A stretch of DNA of 64,000 nucleotides from Epichloe hybrida (lineage: Eukaryota; Ascomycota; Sordariomycetes; Hypocreales; Clavicipitaceae), in contig JAFEKR010000001.1 in NCBI GenBank assembly GCA_019022495.1, positions 7,750,001-7,814,000 of the forward strand, written 5' to 3'. Position numbers and translations under genes: made by a program. Below the pieces are notes generated by a model. It searched no databases. It worked only from the letters and a program-made list of their open reading frames with translations, and was not told the DNA's origin. This document shows positions 1 to 9,170 of this stretch, piece after piece. Each line of letters opens with the position of its first letter. Position 1 is the stretch's first letter.

Positions 1-966
1 TATGAAAAACAGGGCGTTGGTGCTACGCTCGAGATGCAGCACGCTGCGAGGACGGTAGCCATGGAAAACTCGAGGCTCAGAATGATGTTGGCGCTCACGG
101 GCGCGACTGAAGCCGATATAGAAGCCTTTCTGCAGTCGTGTCAGGACCGCGAGGCTGCAGAGGCGCTGTCCAGCGTAAGCTTGGGGTCGATGCATCACGG
201 GCAGCAGGAACAGAAGTCGACTGCCAAGAATGGTGGGAGCCGGAGTGAAGCTCCGCCTCGAACGCAACATGGCGATGCTGCTTTTGTGCAGGAGTCGGAC
301 GACTCCCAAGCACAGTCTGATCTCGACAGAATGGCGACTGCCGTGACTTCGGCTGCATCGTTGACATGTGACATGAGTTTCAAGGCAGAACCTGAGTATT
401 TTGCCCAAAGGCCCGAGTCTAAACCGCATTCTTTCTCGTGTGACAGACGTCAAAATCAGCAAAGTATGGCTAGGTTCGAGTTTAACCATGGCTATGGGCT
501 GTACTCTAGCTTTTGCTCTGCAACGCCAACGCCAACGCCAACGCCAACGCCAACGCCAGGCAGCAGCCCCTTTGACAAATTGGATGTTCTTGCATCTGCC
601 ACTCTTCAACAGGGGAGTTGTTGCGAAGGTAAAACGCAATGCACTACGGCGCCTCCTCTGCCCACACCGGCATCCGAGGCACCGAGCCCGTCGACCATCG
701 AGCCCAGCACCGGGGCTGTCACGCCTTTATCATCGTACGCTCCAGAGCTATCTCCTGGTGCTTCAACGGTGGTGCAGGACTTTTCGTCCCCGATGGAGAT
801 GTCCTGCAATGCCGCAGCAGCGATAATTGCAGAGATGCAGGGAAACAGTGATCGTGAGATTGCCAAATCTCGACTGGACTGTCGTGGTCGAAATGATTGC
901 TTCGTCCGCAACACCATGCTTTTCCAGATTCTGGAGAGTGAGCGTGGCGGTGGACAATATTCATGA
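1..966 (+). CDS. bZIP-type transcription factor, C-terminal part (5' end outside window)
   Basis: The frame is open from base 1, so this is the 3' part of a gene that starts upstream; the ATG at 34 is internal. The first residues (HAARTVAMENSRLRMMLAL, then GATEADIEAFLQSC) look like the end of the leucine-zipper segment and the following conserved block of an uncharacterised group of fungal bZIP proteins. The rest is low-complexity Ser/Thr/Pro/Gln sequence, including a (Thr-Pro)n run encoded by a 6-bp repeat at about 521-558. The basic region is not in the window, so the bZIP call rests on the zipper-proximal block only. It is convergent with the ACR3 arsenite exporter, 181 bp away stop to stop. 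In yeast the ACR3 homologue is controlled by a neighbouring bZIP (Yap8/Arr1); a similar role here is inference. Confidence 0.6.
   Translation, partial: YEKQGVGATLEMQHAARTVAMENSRLRMMLALTGATEADIEAFLQSCQDREAAEALSSVSLGSMHHGQQEQKSTAKNGGSRSEAPPRTQHGDAAFVQESDDSQAQSDLDRMATAVTSAASLTCDMSFKAEPEYFAQRPESKPHSFSCDRRQNQQSMARFEFNHGYGLYSSFCSATPTPTPTPTPTPGSSPFDKLDVLASATLQQGSCCEGKTQCTTAPPLPTPASEAPSPSTIEPSTGAVTPLSSYAPELSPGASTVVQDFSSPMEMSCNAAAAIIAEMQGNSDREIAKSRLDCRGRNDCFVRNTMLFQILESERGGGQYS
521..558 (+). repeat. Six-base tandem repeat (ccaacg) inside the bZIP coding region
   Basis: About six copies of a 6-bp unit encode alternating Thr-Pro. The repeat length is a multiple of three, so expansion or contraction keeps the reading frame. 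Confidence 0.85.
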
Positions 967-1147
967 GATTGGTGTCCGACGAATGTGCGACCCAAAATGA
1001 AGCATGCGCGACGTCCACATGACTTCCTACATGAAGGCACGACTGGAGATGATGCGATCTGGCAATGTTTCGTGCACAATGGCAAGGAGCTATGACAAGG
1101 TGCGAGATTCGTCCACGATTCTATATCAGACAAATCTCGTGAACAAG

Positions 1148-2528
1148 TTACTCGTCCCAATTCCGACGCGAGCCGATCCATTTCACCACGTACACCAGCC
1201 CTACGAGAACCGGAACTTCAATAAGCGGACCCACGGTGGCCGCCAACGCCTGTTCGCTGTCGGCACCAAAGGTTGCGACGGCCACGGCGATTGCCAGCTC
1301 AAAATTATTACTCGCCGCCGTGAAGCTCTGCGTGCAGCCCAATCGGTACCCGTACCCAAGCCGTCTCGTTGCCCACAGCGTCACGAAGAAGATGACGAGG
1401 AAGTACACGACCAACGGTGCAGCAACACGCACAACCGAGACGATTTGTCGAACAACGTGCTTCCCTTGCGCTGCAAATAGCACAATGATGGTGTACAAGA
1501 GGCCGATTAGCGATAGTGGTGAAAGGAACTTCATGAAGACGCCATCGAACCACTTTTCGCCGCCCACTCTTCTCAGGATGAGGCGTGTAAGAATGGCAGC
1601 CCCGAGGGGGATGCCGAGAAAGATGCCGACGCTGGTCGCTACAAGCGAGTAGGACAGATTGCGAATCTCTTCGTCGTCGGAGTTGCCGATGATGCTGATG
1701 AACAAGACGGCCAGCGGTGCGAATAGAACCATTTGCAGCATGGAATTGATGGCCACGAGGATGGCGCAATACCCAGAGTCCCCGCCCGCCAAGTTGTTCC
1801 ATATGAGGACCATGGCAATGCAACGACCGAGGCCAACGAGGATGAGGCCGCTGCGGAGGTCTGGCTCGTCTGGGAGGAAGGCCCATGCCACAGCAAGCTG
1901 TTCAAACCCAATTAGTACCGTCTGCCGTCTCCCCGTTTGTGTTGGGGAAACAATGCTGGCTACATACCATGAAGAAAGGAGCAATAATCCAGTTGAAAAT
2001 GACACTAAAGACAACTTGTTTCCACAGCGCAGCCTGTCCGAGAATCGCGTGGAGCGTCTCGTACCGAACGTTACAAAGAATGGGGTACATCATGACCAGC
2101 AGACCAATTGCTACCCAGAAAGAAGACGGTGTCAGCAGGCGCGATATTTGGCAATGTATTTCTCGTTGTCGTTATTGCTTGTTGCACAAATTCATGAGAG
2201 GGGGGGGGGGGGACGAGGCACGTGGAGCGAGTACTGCAGGATAGCAAAAGTCAATGTCGCGAGTTAGTCCACACGCACCAATTGGTATCGACACGCCCAC
2301 CCAGCGTCCCTTGTCAAGAACTTCTTCTGTTCTCGGAGCAAAGTTGCCCAGGATGATGCCTATTAGCATGGCGAGGAAGATCCATGCCGCGAGATATCTG
2401 TCCAGCCATCCTAGGGATTTGAAGACGGGGATGGAGTCTTTGGCCGGGGGGCCTGTCTCGATGTCGTGGGGTGTTTTGGGGGCATTGTTATTTTGGGTGT
2501 GGATGGGGTGTTGTGCGTCTGTATCCAT
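1148..2528 (-). CDS. ACR3: Arsenite efflux transporter of the ACR3 family
   Basis: Exports arsenite across the plasma membrane (ACR3 family of the BART superfamily). Three exons fit: 2528-2279, 1967-flanked exon 2110-1968, and 1897-1148, giving 380 residues, a normal ACR3 length. Intron 1 (2278-2111) has donor GTGCGT and acceptor TAG; intron 2 (1967-1898) has donor GTATGT, branch TACTAAT and acceptor CAG. Both joins keep family motifs in frame: VSIPIA-IGLLVMMYPILC, then NWIIAPFFM-LAVAWAFLP. About ten hydrophobic segments are visible. The conserved GYCAILVA segment holds the membrane cysteine needed for transport in the family, and ASNNFELAIAVA is the other signature. The N-terminus is a short hydrophilic cytosolic tail (residues 1-40). 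It is convergent with the bZIP gene. Confidence 0.93.
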
Positions 2529-3466
2529 GTCTGTTCGTCAGATGATTTGCTTTGGATTGAATGGATTTGGAAAGAAGTCGTGAGTTCGATTGTATGTTTC
2601 AATTGACAAGTCAAGTTGTTTAATACGCCTTGCGGTGGTTTCTGGACGGGATATAAGCTTGTCGCCATTGAGGGAACTCGGACACCCGACTTTTCGTAGC
2701 CAATGAGGGCAAAGCAGTGACAGTGGGAGTTGACCAATCAGGGTGAGGCTGGTTTTTTTTTTCCCCAAGTTTAGACTTGTATGCGGCTTAGTGGCAGACA
2801 TGGTGGTGGAACTATCCTGTAGGCTGGTGAGATGTCGAGATGTGGAGACGCCGGTACGTACAGCGGTCGGGATGAATTTCGCGGTATGGCGACTTTTCTG
2901 CTGCCTCATGCAAGTACAACTTTCTGGGCCGCCGTCCAAGCGCGCCGGCACCCGTCGGCGCAGCCTGCAGGCGAACCGACCACGTTGACATGACACGTAC
3001 GAAAAGGTAGAGAATGAGGAGCAGCTCATTGTGCTCTGGACAGATCAAGTGTCGGGGGACAAAGGAGGTTGATGGATTTGGGCAGACCAGGACCGGAGGC
3101 TTTTTTCAAATATGTGGTATAGACGGGGTTTCATTGTTTGTGCTCTCATCATTTTTTTTTTCCGTCCAGAAATCATGTGCACTCAGGATAACAACTGCCC
3201 TCGGACGAGACAACCCCGCCCCCCAAAAAAAAAAAAAGGCGAAAGTGATCTCGTCATGTAAGAGTGCTTCGAAATCGACCTTGTTCATCTCTATTTGAAC
3301 GCAACCCGTTGAAATGCAAGGTATCCCGGACGCCCATTCGTGCATGTAGGTAGATTCCTTATGTCCTCCGCCACCGCCGCCCAATTGCCGCTTTGTATTT
3401 CATCCTTTTCAACGTTTTCAAGTTTTTGGCCAGTTTTTTTTCCACGAGTTGAAAAAAAAAAACAGC
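2529..3466. other. Intergenic: ACR3 upstream region and downstream side of RPL38
   Basis: No convincing coding frame. It holds T-rich and A-rich runs (for example about 2752-2763 and 3223-3238) and should contain the ACR3 promoter and the RPL38 3' UTR. I could not identify a specific regulator site. Confidence 0.6.
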
Positions 3467-4028
3467 TCAGTTCTTTGTGCCGACCACGGAGATGTTCAGG
3501 GCTGTGAAGAAGGTCAGCATGGTGAGACAAAATCGGTGTGAAAGGTTTGCCATGGTCGCAGGCTTTGTGCGACAAGCAAGAGGATAGTGGCGGATTGGGA
3601 GGGTGAGCACATACTGGGAGGCAGGCTCTGCTTCAACTTCTCGGCCTTCTCCGTGTCTTTGAGCACCAGGGTGTAGAGGTGCTTCTGGCAGCGGACCTTG
3701 AACTTGATGTTGTTGGCCTGCTTGTTCTTCTTGATCCGCGCGGCTGTTGACTTGTTAGATCGTTTGGTTCTCTTCCAATTTTGGGCTCAATCATGTTTAT
3801 CCCCCCCGCCAATCCAGCCAGATCGACATCCGATGGGAATCGTGACGTGGGAGAGGGCCCGACTCGGTTTCCTGGGACAAGGTAGAACACATACACGAAG
3901 CGTCCTTGCGGCGGCAGATCTCGATGAACTAGAAAAAGTCAAAAAGTCAGCACTTGATGTAATTGAGTAGCAGAGCACGGACGCAGACGCGTAGTTACCT
4001 TCTTGATATCAGCGACCTCACGAGGCAT
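3467..4028 (-). CDS. RPL38: 60S ribosomal protein L38 (eL38)
   Basis: Small cytosolic large-subunit ribosomal protein. Four exons are needed: 4028-3999, 3928-3895, 3743-3615 and 3501-3467. Joined, they give 75 residues, close to the usual 70-80. The start [10 protein letters not shown] is conserved; it continues [19 protein letters not shown], then [20 protein letters not shown] and [16 protein letters not shown]. Donors are GTAACT, GTATGT and GTATGT; acceptors are TAG, CAG and CAG, and the phases agree at every join. The tail VVGTKN is slightly divergent from other eL38 proteins. Splitting into several tiny exons is usual for fungal ribosomal protein genes. It is followed upstream by the snoRNA host gene on the same strand, another ribosome-related locus. 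Confidence 0.95.
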
Positions 4029-4757
4029 TTTGGCGGTGTTGGATAGGTCTGTCTGGACGGGATATCTTGACAAAGGCACGACTCAGCACGGGGAGAGCGG
4101 ATTGGTGTTGTTTTTGCAGGAATTAATTTTGTGCGCTGACTTTTCGCGGGGCCTGACGCACGGACCAAGCTTGATGCGCCACGGAGCCAGCTAGTGTGAG
4201 TGGGTGAATGTGGCTGCAGACATCCACGTCACGTGTAACAGCCATGGATTGGGGGGTAGGGGAGCCGATAGAGCATCCTGCCAGCCCCGCCTCCAAAATC
4301 AAGCGTCGACCAGCGTCATTACGTCGGGCCGCTTAACGTCTGTCTCAGACTCTCAGGTGCCGCCCGAACAGAATCCTCAAATCCAATGGATCAAGTGGAG
4401 ACACAACCCGCAGTCTGACGATGCTGGCTCTTCCATTCATTCCGCCTCTTGAGTATTCTGCAGCTGTTGTGACATTGGATGCATTCAGGATTGAGTTGCA
4501 AGCATGAGGACTCCATGCAGTGAAATCGAGGCGGGCGTTTAAGGGAATCGGGCCGGGTAATTCACACGGGAGATATACAAAGAGGAAACACGCTCGCTTT
4601 TAAATCAACCGTGCTTCAAATTTTGTCTAATTCATTTTGTAATGGCCCGGACTAGATACTGGCCGCAGTGGCCGTCGGTCGCTCGCATGCAATTAATACA
4701 CACCTTTGTCGCCGCACACCGCAACTCCACACATGTTTTACGTCACATCGTTCCTTC
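4029..4757. other. Intergenic: RPL38 upstream region and probable 3' exon of the snoRNA host
   Basis: No protein frame is supported. The right-hand end is exon 7 of the non-coding host transcript, which starts at 4757 on the minus strand; where it ends is not visible. The left-hand end should carry the RPL38 promoter. Confidence 0.5.
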
Positions 4758-4815
4758 CTAAGTTAGTACAGGGACACAAAGTTTAAATAGCAACAAAACT
4801 TAGTGTTGAAGGTGA

Positions 4816-4906
4816 AAAGTGTCAGGAGAAGGTGCCTTGTCACAGGCGTTGTCATCAATGCATATGGCTAAGTTGACCGTCGTGATATTTGTAACATCAT
4901 ATGAAT
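4816..4906 (-). ncRNA. snR73: C/D-box snoRNA, snR73-like (25S guide)
   Basis: Degenerate box C ATGATGT starts at 4900, and box D CTGA is at 4825-4822. The guide TCACGACGGTC is an 11-nt complement of the 25S segment GACCGTCGTGA. A degenerate D' after it puts a C at the fifth position, consistent with yeast snR73 (Cm2959). An internal TTGATGA could be C'. In host intron 6, whose branch site is TACTAAC. Confidence 0.75.
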
Positions 4907-5034
4907 AGTGAGGTGATGAAGAACAAAGCTCAGACAACTTACATAAAGGGTTCATTACAAGGGTGGTTCTGCCATTGTCTTTGGTCAAGTCAGCAAAATG
5001 CCATGCACAAGTATGGCACCAAAATATGGTGACG

Positions 5035-5128
5035 CCTTAGCAGTCAGAAAAAAATGCGGATGATTTGTCGTCGCCGCCGAAGCTCAGACATATGCTTGTC
5101 ATTTTCATTCGCGTTCATCAGGCTGAGG
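5035..5128 (-). ncRNA. snR74: C/D-box snoRNA, snR74-like (18S guide)
   Basis: Box C TGATGA at 5120-5115, a canonical D' CTGA at 5097-5094 and box D CTGA at 5047-5044. CCTCAGC and GCTAAGG form a 7-bp stem with one mismatch. The guide GACAAGCATATG is an exact 12-nt complement of the 5' end of 18S rRNA (CATATGCTTGTC). Counting the yeast 18S 5' sequence, the fifth base pairs with A28, the known snR74 target. Best-supported member, in host intron 5. Confidence 0.9.
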
Positions 5129-5232
5129 TTTGGCCGCTCATGGCGATGGAAGAACTAACCAGTAGGAAATCTGTTACTTGTCAGCCCGGAACAGATCGAG
5201 TAGTTCGTATCAACGTGAAAAGTGTATGTAAT

Positions 5233-5321
5233 CTTGTTCAGTGAAGCATGAATGGTATAAAAAAGATTAAATGTCTGCATCGAAAACTCGAATAAGACTC
5301 GTCATCTGTATCATCAGGAAG
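5233..5321 (-). ncRNA. snR75: C/D-box snoRNA, snR75-like (25S guide)
   Basis: Box C TGATGA at 5316-5311 and box D CTGA at 5241-5238. The guide AGATGACGAG is complementary to the 25S segment CTCGTCATCT. With D' read as CTTA, the fifth base pairs with a G, consistent with yeast snR75 (Gm2288). A short CTT/AAG terminal pairing is present. In host intron 4. Confidence 0.8.
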
Positions 5322-5479
5322 GCAGGAGGGATGGTGGTGTGTGAAGGGGAATGGCTTACTATTGACAAACTATGATGCATGCAGCACCACTACGTCGTAA
5401 CACATCAATTCCAGACGCTGCTATTGGACACATGTCAGTTTTCTGCATGTACAGCCTTTGCAAAGTCAAGTGATAATGA

Positions 5480-5580
5480 TGCCGGATCAGTGGGCGAGGT
5501 TTTCTAGGCCTGCCGCAAATTGGCTTTTCTTGCTCATAGTTTCTTTTTCTTCGGAGCCCAGTGCCGCTTCATCATATAAG
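5480..5580 (-). ncRNA. snR76: C/D-box snoRNA, snR76-like (25S guide)
   Basis: Box C ATGATGA at 5575-5569 and box D CTGA at 5490-5487. The guide GCACTGGGC is complementary to the 25S segment GCCCAGTGC, and a degenerate D' (CCGA) follows it. The fifth base points to a C, consistent with yeast snR76 (Cm2197). The terminal stem is weak, so this is the least certain end definition. In host intron 3. Confidence 0.68.
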
Positions 5581-5689
5581 GTTGGTGCAGGACGAGTGCA
5601 TTCGTTCATGCATACCTTGTCTAAAAATCTTCATGGATGTTAGCATAAGCGTCTTCAACCAAAGCAACCATCAATGAAGAGTGAAGACG

Positions 5690-5787
5690 TGGTACAATCA
5701 GAAATAGCCATTAGATATCGTCAAAGAAAAAGATCTCAGCCGGTAATTTCCAGCGTATATTGATACGAAAATGATCATCAGGAACCA
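5690..5787 (-). ncRNA. snR77: C/D-box snoRNA, snR77-like (18S guide)
   Basis: Box C TGATGA is at 5780-5775 and box D CTGA at 5701-5698, with TGGT/ACCA flanks able to pair. An internal D' box CTGA follows the guide GGAAATTACCGG. This matches the 18S 530-loop sequence CGGTAATTCCAG with one extra base. The fifth base upstream of D' pairs with the U of GGUAA, the equivalent of yeast Um578, the snR77 target. In host intron 2. Confidence 0.8.
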
Positions 5788-5981
5788 GGCGGGGGCAATG
5801 TGTGTTTGAAGAGGGGCGGTGTCACATACCATTTAATTGCGAGCTCGCGACAGGAACGCAGCTACAGGCATCCATTCGTTTGTTCACTTGAACTTCACTC
5901 ACACCCTGTAAAATTCGAGGTTAGCACGACCAGCTCCGCTAGGTACAGTTGCAATGCTTGATTCTTGACAGTCAGAAGACA

Positions 5982-6077
5982 GCTTCTTTTCAGACTGACG
6001 TGTAAAAAAAAACAGAGTTTTCATTCCAAAAGAGGTCAAAGACTCTAGTTTGCGGTTTGATTGTGTCATCAGGAAGC
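5982..6077 (-). ncRNA. snR78: C/D-box snoRNA, snR78-like (25S guide)
   Basis: Box C TGATGA lies at 6071-6066 and box D CTGA at 5993-5990. Flanking GCTTC and GAAGC form a perfect 5-bp terminal stem. The guide CAAACTAGAGTC (minus strand, opposite 6041-6052) is complementary to the 25S segment GACTCTAGTTTG. With a degenerate D' box (TTGA) right after it, the fifth-nucleotide rule points to a U, as expected for yeast snR78 (Um2421; number from memory). First snoRNA of the array, in host intron 1. Confidence 0.85.
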
Positions 6078-6334
6078 GAGGATGGAAAGGAGATGCAAAG
6101 CTCAATTGCATTCGAAACTTACAATCTGCTCGGGATGTTGGTGTGTGTATAAAGGAGCAAGAAATGGTGGAAGAGAAAATTGCTGGCGCGAACAAAATTG
6201 TCTTTCGTTGTGGAGAAGGCGGTGGAGTCGAGAGCTCCGGGTCACGTAAGCAGGTCACGGGGTTTCGTGTGAGTGGCGTGGCAGCACGTGAGATTCACTT
6301 TCACTCTCACCTCACTTGTCGCATGAAAACGAAG

Positions 6335-7755
6335 ATGCCCGAGATAGCAGAAGGTGCGGATAAACCTGCACTCATAATGGCGAGCTATTACTGACGGTCA
6401 ATATAAGTCGCCCGTATCGTTCACTTTCTCCGCCTCCATTTGGTTGGCAAGAAGATCAAGGACGCATCTGCCATAGACGATGGCAATGTCTTTGGCAAGG
6501 TGGGAACCACAGGTGCGGCTGTTGAAGCTGCCTTGAAGGGGAAAAAAGTATGATGTAATAATGCTCTTGATGGAGAGTCCTCAATTTTTTTTTAATTTGC
6601 CACTGTGTTATTTCGTATGTAGCTTGATAAGCGTACTTACAACCGCCACCAAACAGGTAGTCTCGGCAGGCAGTCAAGGAAAGTATTTCTGGTAAGACCC
6701 TCAAACCCCCTTGAAACATATAACGGTGCGCTCATAGTACGCAGGATAACATTAGACAAACCTCCACACCTGGTCATGCATTTTGGAATGACAGGTGTGT
6801 GTGTTGCCGCTGCATTCAGATCGGCCCACGACCGCCCGTACTGACTCGAGCAGGATGGGTACACATCAAGGGCGAGAAGACAGCATACACAAACTACTAC
6901 AAAAAGCTCAAAGAGAGTGACCTCGCTCAATGGCCCCCTAAATTCTGGAAATTTCGACTCACGACGGACGGCAAAGCCCCTGTAGAAGTCGCCTTCACAG
7001 ACGCTCGGCGCTTCGGTCGAGTTCGGCTCGTCGATTGCTCTGGCGTCGACATCCGAAAACACTCGCCTCTCATGGAGAATGGGCCAGACCCCGTCATCGA
7101 TACGGATAGATTCACCGAGGACTACCTCCGCGGCAAGATGAAAAACCGCCACGTCCCCGTCAAGGCGCTCCTCCTTGACCAAGCTATGATAAGTGGCATA
7201 GGAAACTGGGTCGCCGATGAGACTCTGTATCAGGCGAAACTCCATCCGGAGCAGTACAGTGACAGCTTCAGCGATGCGGAAATCAAGAAGTTGTACGAAG
7301 CCATTCGATATGTTTGTCAAACAGCGGTGGACAAATTAGGCGACTCGGATGAGTTCCCGGAGCACTGGTTATTCAATTACCGCTGGGGAAAAGGCGACAA
7401 GAAAGCTGCGACTCAACTTCCCAACGGGGTGAAGCTGTCATTTATTACCGTGGGCGGCCGAACAAGTTGCTTCGCTCCAGGCGTGCAGAAAAAGACTGGG
7501 AAAGTTGTACCTGACGCGAAAGCGGAGCCTGTCAAGGTCGAAGAAGAGAAGGAAAAGGAAGGAACGACAGTGAAGAAATCGCGCAAACAAAAGACGGAAT
7601 CGAAAGGGGCTGCTGACCTTGACCAGCCGCCCACTAAAAAGAAACGCATGATTAAGGTGAGGAAGGAGGAGGGGGAGGAGTACAACAAACAAGATATTCA
7701 GCCAGATGTAGACTTGTCATCTGATAGGATACGATCGGCTCGGCTTCAGAGATGA
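6335..7755 (+). CDS. Formamidopyrimidine-DNA glycosylase (Fpg/Nei family)
   Basis: Base-excision repair enzyme removing oxidised purines, with an AP-lyase activity. Five exons are inferred: 6335-6353, 6408-6547, 6657-6691, 6745-6794 and 6854-7755, giving 381 residues. The start MPEIAEVARIVHFLRLHL carries Pro-2 and Glu-3, the catalytic pair of the family. GSQGKYFW, HLVMHFGMTGW and WPPKFWKF follow, then FTDARRFGR and KALLLDQAMISGIGNWVADE, the conserved helix-two-turn-helix core. Joins use donors GTGCGG, GTATGA, GTAAGA and GTGTGT and keep all motifs in frame. No C4 zinc finger is seen near the end, as in the plant/fungal Fpg subgroup. The C-terminal 80 residues are Lys/Glu-rich and probably nuclear-localising. 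It is divergent from the snoRNA host and convergent with the LOV photoreceptor. Confidence 0.9.
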
Positions 7756-8377
7756 ATTCTACGTGCTTAATAAGAGGCTTATGTAATTTTCATTTCGTTT
7801 TGGAATATTTTCCCGAGGCCGAATTCGAATTCACCACGTGGAGAGACAGTATTGGCTGAAGTGAAGAAACTTCACTCTGATGCGAACAGGACGAATCGTC
7901 AGAACGTGAGGTTTTTGTACAAACTAACAGAGTCACTAAGTTTTGATTTTGCCCCCCAAAATAAACCTGAAGTAAACTCCGAACCTTTGACCTTTGATGA
8001 ACGTGTAGGAACGCTAACCGCGGCAAATAACCTCATAAAATGGAGCCAGTATGTTTATGAGCCTGTTGGTGACGGATCTCGCACGGAAACTCGATGGAGC
8101 TGATACTTATGAACTGAGACTCGAAAGAGTCCCTGTTGCCTCCTTTGTGTCATGATCGTGAGGACAGAGTAGCAAGAACAAAGGAGGAAAAGAAGAGAAA
8201 AAGAACTTCGAAACTGATTTGTACCTGGAAGTACATACGACGCCAATGCAGGGTATAGGCTAAAACCTTTGTGCGAAGGGGTATTGTGAACGGAGTACGT
8301 GAAAGTCATTAGGCGATTCGAGATGATTATCGTGTGTAATATGCAATGAATATCAAAGATCCACGGCGGAATTTCCT
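7756..8377. other. Intergenic between two convergent genes
   Basis: Nothing coding is recognised; this should hold the 3' UTRs of the Fpg gene and the photoreceptor gene. Confidence 0.6.
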
Positions 8378-9170
8378 CTATGAGACTTCAACAGCAAAGC
8401 CAACAGCGTATTGGTAGCCAGAGTCGTCCAAGGTCAAGGGTATGATAGTGAGAAGGTTGTTGAATTTTTGGCCATTTTTTCGGTAGTTGACGACATGCAG
8501 TTGAATTTCGTTCCTTTCATTGATGGCATGCCGCATTCGTGAGCCAGCTGTCTTGCCGTGCGACTTTGCTGCAGTACTTGACTTTGCTTTTGGGCTGTGA
8601 TTGGGTGACTGAAGGAAGCGGCAGTTCCGACCCAGAATTTCTGACTTTGAATAGCCTGTGAGGTCACAGAAGGCATCGGCTGCGTAGACAATAGGCTCAT
8701 CGGGCAATTCGAGATCACACAACACGAGAGCAACAGAGCAATCAACGGGGCCAAGCTCGATTTGTGGATTTGGGCGACCCATAAGACGAAACTGGAAAAA
8801 CTGGTCAGTTACGAATTCAAAAAGAGGACATGACAAACCCCCATAGCAATAGACAGGAAACGGGTTTGCTAACCAGAATAGTCATCAAGTCGTAGCCGCT
8901 GTTTGAGTACAGCCCTGGATAGAATACAGGGTCTGCCATAACTCGCCATTGGCTCCTCTTTGGGACGCTGGCCTGCTTGAGGTCAACAGCGGCTGACAGT
9001 GAATCGTCGGGAAATTGGTACTATTGAGAGACATGACATTGTTAGTTTCCGCCAGACGGGAGAACTTGAACAACGGCAAAGTCGATGAATAAGTCGGGAG
9101 GTTGAGGGGTACTTACATTGAGAGCCTGTAGTTCCCATGGATTCATAGCAACCTCGACATTGGACGTCAT
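8378..9170 (-). CDS. Blue-light LOV-domain photoreceptor, VIVID/ENVOY type
   Basis: Small flavin-binding PAS/LOV protein that senses blue light and damps White Collar signalling (photoadaptation). Three exons: 9170-9117, 9020-8874 and 8791-8378, 204 residues, close to ENVOY and VVD. The N-terminal cap reads MNPWELQAL, then MGRPNPQIELGPVDCSVALVLCDL starts the LOV core. GRNCRFLQSP contains the cysteine that forms the flavin adduct, and the core ends VVNYRKNGQKFNNLLTIIP. Donors GTAAGT and GTTAGC and acceptors TAG and CAG give phase-0 joins. ENVOY (Hypocreales) resemblance is stronger than VVD in the N-terminal cap as I remember the families. The upstream region is rich in GATC, the core of White Collar binding sites. 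Confidence 0.93.

Larger units (their letters stand above)
4600..6200 (-). ncRNA. Non-coding host gene for six intronic C/D-box snoRNAs (outer ends approximate)
   Basis: A spliced transcript with no conserved protein is indicated by six consecutive intron signatures on the minus strand. Introns run 6122-5906, 5829-5621, 5615-5421, 5359-5171, 5159-4979 and 4942-4758 (181-217 bp). Donors are GTAAGT, GTATGT, GTATGC, GTAAGC, GTTAGT and GTAAGT. Branch-like elements are GCTAAC, GCTAAC, ACTGAC, CTGAC, CTGAC and TACTAAC; every intron ends in AG. Exons between them are short: 5905-5830, 5620-5616, 5420-5360, 5170-5160 and 4978-4943. Each intron contains exactly one snoRNA near its middle. Fungal snoRNAs of this type are released by debranching and exonuclease trimming. 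It is divergent from the Fpg gene, with about 210 bp between exon 1's 3' border and the Fpg ATG. Confidence 0.8.

Noticed and set aside
4815..4860. TTGATGA to CTGA interval considered as a separate short snoRNA
   Set aside because: Too short (about 35 nt) for an independent C/D RNA; better read as C' and D of the snR73-like RNA.
5458..5643. A 61-codon frame in the snoRNA region
   Set aside because: Overlaps the snR76-like snoRNA and splice signals on the other strand; no family resemblance.
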